Source: Halapricum hydrolyticum
Lineage (GTDB): Archaea > Halobacteriota > Halobacteria > Halobacteriales > Haloarculaceae
Assembly (NCBI RefSeq): GCF_025517535.1
Contig: NZ_JAOPKC010000002.1
Coordinates: 248,001-312,000, forward strand
Direction of reading: 5' to 3'
DNA: 64,000 nucleotides
The notes beneath the pieces were generated by a model, which was not told the DNA's origin, made no database searches, and worked only from the letters and a program-made list of their open reading frames with translations. A program made the translations under genes and the position numbers. The number at the start of each line of letters is the position of its first letter. Position 1 is the stretch's first letter. Shown here in pieces: positions 59,291-64,000 of this stretch.

Positions 59291-60397
59291 ATGGATCCCG
59301 AGCAACTTCGGGCGGACGTCCCGGCACTGGACCGTGCTGTCTATCTCAACACCGGTGCGTCCAGTCCGAGTCCGCGTCGCGTTGTCGAGGCGATGACAGA
59401 CTTCGCGGAGTACTTCGAGTACGAGGTCCCTGTCGGTGAGGGCGTCTACACGGTCGGCTGGGAGACGTACGAGGCTGCGCGCGAGACGATCGCCGGCTTT
59501 CTCGGTGTCGACCCCCGCGAGGTCGCGCTCACCAAGAGCACGGCTGACGGCGTGAATCTGCTCGCCTGCGCGATCGACTGGGAGCCCGGCGACGTGGTCG
59601 TCAGGACGGACCTGGAGCATCCTGCCGGGATACTCCCGTGGGACCGGCTGGCCGATCTCGAAGACATCGAGGTCCGGGTGCTCGAGACGGAGGACGGCCG
59701 AGTCGATCTCGACGCGGTCGCGGCTGCCGCCGAGGACGCGCGACTGTTCGCCGTGAGTTCGCTCACCTGGACTCACGGGACGCGCCTGCCGGTCAGCGAG
59801 ATCGCCGAAATCGCTCACGACGCCGGCGCGAAAGTGCTCGTCGACGCCGTCCAGTCGCCCGGCCAGTATCCCGTCGATCTCGAGCAGTGGGGTGCGGACT
59901 TCGTCGTCGGATCCGGTCACAAGTGGCTGCTCGGCCCCTGGGGCAGCGGCTTCACCTACGTCGACAGCGACGCGATCGACGCGCTGGTGCCCCGCCGGAT
60001 CGGCTACCGGTCGGTCGAGACGCCGACCGATCCGGAGTACGCGTTCAGCGAGGGAGCGTCTCGCTTCGAGGTCGGCACCGCCTCGCCGTTGCCACACGTC
60101 GGTCTCGCCGAAGCGATGGATCTCCTCGAGGAGATCGGCATGGAGACCGTCGAGTCCAGGATCGCACGCCTCACCGATCGACTCAAGGACGGGATCGACG
60201 ACGAGCGGCTGCTCAGCCCCCGCGAGTACGAGTCCGGCCTGGTAACGTTCCGGGTCGACGACCCCGAGGCGACCGTCGAGCGTCTCCGCGAGCGGGACGT
60301 GATCGTCCGGTCGCTCCCGTACCCGAAGGCCGTGCGGGCGTCGGTCCACGCGTTCAATACGGCCGAGGACGTCGACGCGTTGCTCGACGGGCTGTAG
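59291..60397 (+). CDS. Class V PLP-dependent aminotransferase (cysteine desulfurase-like)
   Basis: 368 residues. It starts with RAVYLNTGASSPSPRRVVEA, and the PLP lysine is in VVGSGHKWLLGPWG. AVQSPGQYPVDL is the class V cofactor region. The active-site Cys loop of IscS/SufS is not evident, so selenocysteine lyase or isopenicillin-N-epimerase-like activity is equally possible. Confidence 0.88.
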   Translation: MDPEQLRADVPALDRAVYLNTGASSPSPRRVVEAMTDFAEYFEYEVPVGEGVYTVGWETYEAARETIAGFLGVDPREVALTKSTADGVNLLACAIDWEPGDVVVRTDLEHPAGILPWDRLADLEDIEVRVLETEDGRVDLDAVAAAAEDARLFAVSSLTWTHGTRLPVSEIAEIAHDAGAKVLVDAVQSPGQYPVDLEQWGADFVVGSGHKWLLGPWGSGFTYVDSDAIDALVPRRIGYRSVETPTDPEYAFSEGASRFEVGTASPLPHVGLAEAMDLLEEIGMETVESRIARLTDRLKDGIDDERLLSPREYESGLVTFRVDDPEATVERLRERDVIVRSLPYPKAVRASVHAFNTAEDVDALLDGL

Positions 60398-60415
60398 CCT
60401 CGAAAACGGAGAAGC

Positions 60416-61078
60416 TCACTCGTCACCGACCGGACGACGACGGAGCTCGTCGATCCGGGCGCGGAGTTGATCGAGTTCCGACTCCAGTTCCTCGCGACGG
60501 TCGATCAGTCCGCTCAGCTCTTCTGTGTTGACCGAGTGGTCCTGTTCCAGCGACGCCTCCAGGGAGTCGTTAGTCGCCTGCACGAGATAGATAGCGACCT
60601 GCAACACTTCCTGGGGGGACTCGGTCGCCTCCAGCAGTGACAGCTCGCCGGACTGCATCGCATACCTGATCAACGGGACCTCCTCCTCGGCGTGGTAGGT
60701 CGTCGTCGTCGAGAGGCCGGTCACGGGGTTGTACCGGTCGTGTGACTGCTCGGTGCGCACGACGTTGAACGGTTCCTCCAGGGACGGATACGTCTCCGCG
60801 AGGTCACGGAGTTTGTCCGCAGCGGTCACGTCCAGCTGGGCTTCGACGTCACCGAAAAACTGCTTGGAGCCGGTGAGACTCAGCGCAACGGCGAAGAAGA
60901 CGCCCGGCCGATTCTCGGCGAGCGCCCGGATCCGCTCGCGAACCTCCTCGTGCTCGCCTTCGAGTGTGAGCCGTTCGAGTTCGTCCAGCAACGTCCGGGT
61001 CCCCGATTCACGCTCGATGTATTCGGTCACGAGCGCGCCCGGAAGCTCGGCCTCGTCGGTGTCGTCCCGGCCATTCAT
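60416..61078 (-). CDS. Uncharacterised coiled-coil haloarchaeal protein
   Basis: 220 residues, acidic, mostly helical (LLDELERLTLEGEHEEVRER; VEAQLDVTAADKLRDLAETY), ending in a coiled coil (DRREELESELDQLRARIDEL). No membrane helix or catalytic motif is present. The ATG at 61078 is preferred to 61132. The family is not recognised. Confidence 0.7.
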   Translation of the reverse strand: MNGRDDTDEAELPGALVTEYIERESGTRTLLDELERLTLEGEHEEVRERIRALAENRPGVFFAVALSLTGSKQFFGDVEAQLDVTAADKLRDLAETYPSLEEPFNVVRTEQSHDRYNPVTGLSTTTTYHAEEEVPLIRYAMQSGELSLLEATESPQEVLQVAIYLVQATNDSLEASLEQDHSVNTEELSGLIDRREELESELDQLRARIDELRRRPVGDE

Positions 61079-61164
61079 ATCACCCCGTTCGTGCCCCGAG
61101 CCTAAACGCTTTTGTAGGCTGTTCCCCGGCACGGGGAACGGACTCGATCACGGACGACGAGTTG

Positions 61165-61833
61165 TCACTGTCGCGGCTCCGTCTCACGGACGTCAGCTAC
61201 GGCTGCCCGAACGAGCTTCGCCTGGGCCTTCTGGAGGTGTTCGCTCACCGTGCTGGAAGCACAGCCGAGTCGCTCGGCGACGTCTGCGTGCGTGACGCGT
61301 CGCGGCTGTTGGAAGTAGCCCATCTCGAGTGCGACTTCGAGCACTTCTCGCTGGCGCTCACTCAACGCTGCGAGCGGGTCGGTCCGTCCGCCAGCGTGTT
61401 CGCCGATCGCCCGAACGTCGATCTCGACGATGCTCGGCATCGATCGGAGAACCGACTGTAACACTTCGGACTCACCGACCAGCCGGGCGGTGACGCTCCC
61501 GTCGCGGTAAACGACCGGCTTCACGACGACTAGCCCCTCCGTGCTGGCCGCCTCCAGCACCGTCGCTAACTGTGAGACGGGATCGACTCGCAAGTAGCAA
61601 TAGAACCGTCCGTCGTCGATCGTCGTGACGTCCCACGAGACCGGGATCCCCGTCCGTTCGATCGCCTCGCGGAACGCTGCCTCGTCGCCGGTGATCGAAT
61701 ACAACAGCGTCGGTCGATCGGTATCCCCGAGGTTCCAGTCGACCAATCGCGTCTCGGCCACGAACGGCGCGTCGGCGATCACCTCGAAGAACGGCGGCAC
61801 AGACTCCGGGTCCGGTGTCGCCGTCAACTCCAT
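61165..61833 (-). CDS. Bat-type HTH-10 transcriptional regulator
   Basis: 222 residues. The N-terminal part (about 1-150) has the bacterioopsin-activator-type domain, and the C-terminal HTH-10 domain reads LSERQREVLEVALEMGYFQQ, VTHADVAERLGCASSTVSEH and LQKAQAKLVRAAV. It is divergent from the ABC-2 exporter operon and may regulate it. Confidence 0.88.
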   Translation of the reverse strand: MELTATPDPESVPPFFEVIADAPFVAETRLVDWNLGDTDRPTLLYSITGDEAAFREAIERTGIPVSWDVTTIDDGRFYCYLRVDPVSQLATVLEAASTEGLVVVKPVVYRDGSVTARLVGESEVLQSVLRSMPSIVEIDVRAIGEHAGGRTDPLAALSERQREVLEVALEMGYFQQPRRVTHADVAERLGCASSTVSEHLQKAQAKLVRAAVADVRETEPRQ

Positions 61834-61927
61834 ATACTTCACACCCGCACCTGGTCGGCCGTATCGTAAAAATGCCCCGGCTATAGACGGCACAATCGCT
61901 ACCGGGTCGGCACACCTCTGTCGCGAT

Positions 61928-62662
61928 ATGTCGACTCCACCTTCGATCACTGTCGAGGGACTCCGCCGGGAGTTCGGGCCGATCACCGCGCTCGACGGCG
62001 TCGATCTCGCTCTCGACGGCCCAGCGATCGTGGGCATCGCCGGCCCGAACGGTTCGGGCAAGACGACGCTGATCAAGTGTCTGCTCGGTCTGCTCGGTCC
62101 GACCGGCGGATCGAGCGCGATCGGCGGGGCGGACTCGCTCTCGCTGTCGCATGACGACCGAGCCCGGATCGGCTACATGCCACAACACGAGGCAGTGTAC
62201 CGCGATCTGACCGTCCGGGAGAACCTCGCGTTCTTCGCCAGCCTGTATGACCTCCCGGACCGCGAGCGTGCGGTCGATCGGGCACTCTCGTTCGTCGATC
62301 TGCACGAGCGGGCCGACGCCCGCATCAGCGATCTCTCGGGCGGGATGATCCGCCGGGCGAGCCTCGCCTGCGCGCTCGTCCACGATCCCGACGTCGTCTT
62401 TCTCGACGAACCGACAGTCGGGCTCGACCCGAAGCTGCGGGCGAATATGTGGGACGCGTTCCGCAGACGTCGGGAAGCAGGGGCCCTGATACTCGTCTCG
62501 ACGCATTACCTCGGCGAGGTCCGCAACTGCGACCGCGTCCTCTTTCTGCGGGACGGACGCGTCCTCGCGTTCGACACGCCGACGGCGTTCCTCGACCGAA
62601 CGGGAGCTGAAGACATGGAAGGTGCCTTCCTGGCACTCCTCGAAAAGGAGGAATCGGCATGA
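61928..62662 (+). CDS. ABC transporter ATP-binding protein
   Basis: 244 residues. Walker A GPNGSGKTT, signature LSGGMIRRASLACALVHDPD, Walker B VVFLDEPTVGLDP and the H-loop LVSTHYLGEV are intact. Its stop overlaps the permease start as ATGA, so the two form an ABC-2 exporter. Confidence 0.93.
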   Translation: MSTPPSITVEGLRREFGPITALDGVDLALDGPAIVGIAGPNGSGKTTLIKCLLGLLGPTGGSSAIGGADSLSLSHDDRARIGYMPQHEAVYRDLTVRENLAFFASLYDLPDRERAVDRALSFVDLHERADARISDLSGGMIRRASLACALVHDPDVVFLDEPTVGLDPKLRANMWDAFRRRREAGALILVSTHYLGEVRNCDRVLFLRDGRVLAFDTPTAFLDRTGAEDMEGAFLALLEKEESA

Positions 62663-63375
62663 ACGGGACGATTCCGGTCGCCACGCGTATCCTCCTGTCG
62701 CTGCGGGGCGACCGCCGGACGCTGGCGCTGGTGGTGGTCGTGCCGGCGTTTCTCATCTGGCTGCTCAGCGAGGTGTTCGCCCGCCCCGAACCGGTCGCAC
62801 CGATCCTGCTGGGGGTGTTCGTGTTTTTCCTGACGTATATCCTCACGGCGATCGGCTTTCTCCGTGAGCGGACGGCCGGGACGCTCGAACGCGTGCTGGT
62901 TGCCCCCGTCTCCAGAAGCGGACTCGTCCTCGGATACGTCGTCGGCTTCGGCGTTCTCGCGACCGTTCAGTCGCTCGTGTTGCTCCTGGCAGCCGTGGCC
63001 TTTCTCGACGTGAGCTTTGCCAACGGCGTGGCCCTGTTCGTCCTGATCGAGCTGCTGGGGGCGCTCACGGCACTGGGTACCGGGGTCGTCCTCTCGCTGT
63101 TCGCACAGAACGAGTTCCAGGCGATCCAGTTCATTCCAGTGGTCATCACGCCCCAGGTCATCCTCGGCGGAACGTTCATGCCCGTCGAAGAGTTGCCGAC
63201 GTACCTCGAGTATCCGGCGCGACTGATGCCGATCACCTATCTGATCGACGCCATGGAGTACGTCGTCCTCGATGTCGGGACGACCAGCGAGTTCTGGACC
63301 GCAGTCGCCGTGCTGGTCGGGTTCGTCATCGCGGCGATCGGCGTCGCCAGATTCGTCGTCGGACGCACCGGGTGA
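62659..63375 (+). CDS. ABC-2 type transporter permease
   Basis: 238 residues with six helices. FLRERTAGTLERVLVAPVSR is the cytoplasmic coupling segment, and VVITPQVILGGTFMPVEELP, then YLEYPARLMPITYLIDAMEY, is the typical ABC-2 end. It is the partner of the preceding ATPase. The substrate is not known. Confidence 0.9.
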   Translation: MNGTIPVATRILLSLRGDRRTLALVVVVPAFLIWLLSEVFARPEPVAPILLGVFVFFLTYILTAIGFLRERTAGTLERVLVAPVSRSGLVLGYVVGFGVLATVQSLVLLLAAVAFLDVSFANGVALFVLIELLGALTALGTGVVLSLFAQNEFQAIQFIPVVITPQVILGGTFMPVEELPTYLEYPARLMPITYLIDAMEYVVLDVGTTSEFWTAVAVLVGFVIAAIGVARFVVGRTG

Positions 63376-63494
63376 GCGGCGACGACAGGCGCGGGCGCGC
63401 CCCCCTCGTCCCGGTTCGCTGAACGTCTCTGCATCGGACGAGGATGTCCACCTCGGGCACAATCCTCTTGGCCGCCCGGCCTGGATGACCCAGT

Positions 63495-63929
63495 ATGTCC
63501 GAGTGTCCCTACTGTGGCGGCCCGATCTCGGAGGCGGATCGCTACTGCCCGCGCTGTGGCGAACGCCAGACCGACCGCGGCGACCGCGAGGGGTTTCTCG
63601 ATCCGGCCGTCGTCCAGTACCTCGACGGGATCCGCAACGGCGCGCGCACCTTCGATCCGGACTCGCCGTACCACGACCAGTTCGAACAGGAAGTGGCCGC
63701 TGCTATCGGAGATTTCGCGCACCTGCTGGGCGCAGGTATCGATCTCCACGACGTGCTCGCAGTCGATCAGTCGGCACCGATAGAGTCGCCGGCCAATCCA
63801 GTCGAGGCCGATCCCGCGACCCGACAGCTGCTGGGATTGGCCGTGCTTCTCGGGCTCATCACCGAATCTTTCTCCGGTGTCGACAGCGACGAACTGCTCG
63901 CGAGCTACCACGACCTTCAGAATCGGTAA
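63495..63929 (+). CDS. Zinc-ribbon domain protein
   Basis: 144 residues. The N-terminal zinc ribbon has CPYCGGPISEADRYCPRCGE with two C-x2-C pairs. The remainder is helical and acidic (LDPAVVQYLDGIRNGART; ATRQLLGLAVLLGLITESFS). Function is unknown. Confidence 0.82.
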   Translation: MSECPYCGGPISEADRYCPRCGERQTDRGDREGFLDPAVVQYLDGIRNGARTFDPDSPYHDQFEQEVAAAIGDFAHLLGAGIDLHDVLAVDQSAPIESPANPVEADPATRQLLGLAVLLGLITESFSGVDSDELLASYHDLQNR

Positions 63930-64000
63930 TCAGACGGATCGTTTCTACGGCCGGTGGCTCGGTCCGAGCACGCCGGGCGTCTCGAAGACTCCGAGCGTCT

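Overview
The window is chromosomal DNA of a halophilic archaeon (class Halobacteria). The evidence is the high G+C content, the strongly acidic deduced proteins, archaeal translation genes (L7Ae, S28e, L24e, L44e, S27e, aIF2-alpha, Nop10, eIF1/SUI1, TmcA, Trm56), Tat-exported proteins with PGF-type C-termini, many leaderless starts with a TATA box 25-30 nt upstream, and a CCA-less tRNA gene. The multi-domain secreted GH13 enzyme points to a saccharolytic member, perhaps of the Haloarculaceae, but the genus cannot be fixed from the sequence alone.

Layout. 1-4.6 kb: the 3' end of aroA, an HrcA-type winged-helix regulator, a Tat-exported PQQ/PKD surface protein and an NSS transporter. 4.7-6.5 kb: the rpl7ae-rps28e-rpl24e-ndk operon (minus strand). 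6.5-15.4 kb (minus strand): an ABC-2 exporter, a DUF456 protein, tmcA, a 7Fe-type ferredoxin, msrA and the overlapping proC-proB-proA operon. 15.4-24.1 kb: a zinc-ribbon regulator divergent from a 1635-residue GH13 surface enzyme with three glucodextranase/DOMON-like modules, then a DUF2298 membrane protein. 24.5-26.8 kb: the rpl44e-rps27e-aif2a-nop10-pac2 operon. 26.8-34.0 kb: a tungsten/molybdenum locus (Tfx-type regulator, TupABC-like transporter, small Moco-fold protein, aldehyde:ferredoxin oxidoreductase, two unknown small proteins, MoaD-like protein). 34.2-40.5 kb: purL, a SHOCT protein, an aminotransferase, tRNA-Glu, a NYN nuclease and a five-repeat DUF1508 membrane protein. 41-46 kb: a 7TM histidine kinase, mutL with its endonuclease motif, and a PfkB sugar kinase. 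46-53 kb: small proteins, eIF1, a second HrcA-type regulator, a zinc-finger micro-protein, an ACT regulator, Trm56, a DsbA-like lipoprotein, DUF2797 and a PGF-CTERM protein. 53.4-55.7 kb: an IS1341-type TnpB element that interrupts and partly deletes an AAC(3)-family gene. 55.7-64 kb: pcm, a YdjM-like protein, an NRDE protein, tandem crcB, a class V aminotransferase, a Bat-type regulator, a second ABC-2 exporter and a zinc-ribbon protein.

The most unusual signals are: (1) the TnpB element with a ribbon-helix-helix-like micro-ORF and its target-site deletion; (2) a 79-bp hairpin element present twice in opposite orientation, with three solo ends; (3) repeated local duplications of the last codons of genes (proA, the gene ending at 53379, the PQQ protein tail, the L24e acidic tail); (4) the tungsten locus with two uncharacterised members; (5) a long structured leader before rpl7ae containing a TGATGA box; (6) a perfect 9-bp inverted repeat directly upstream of the GH13 gene.
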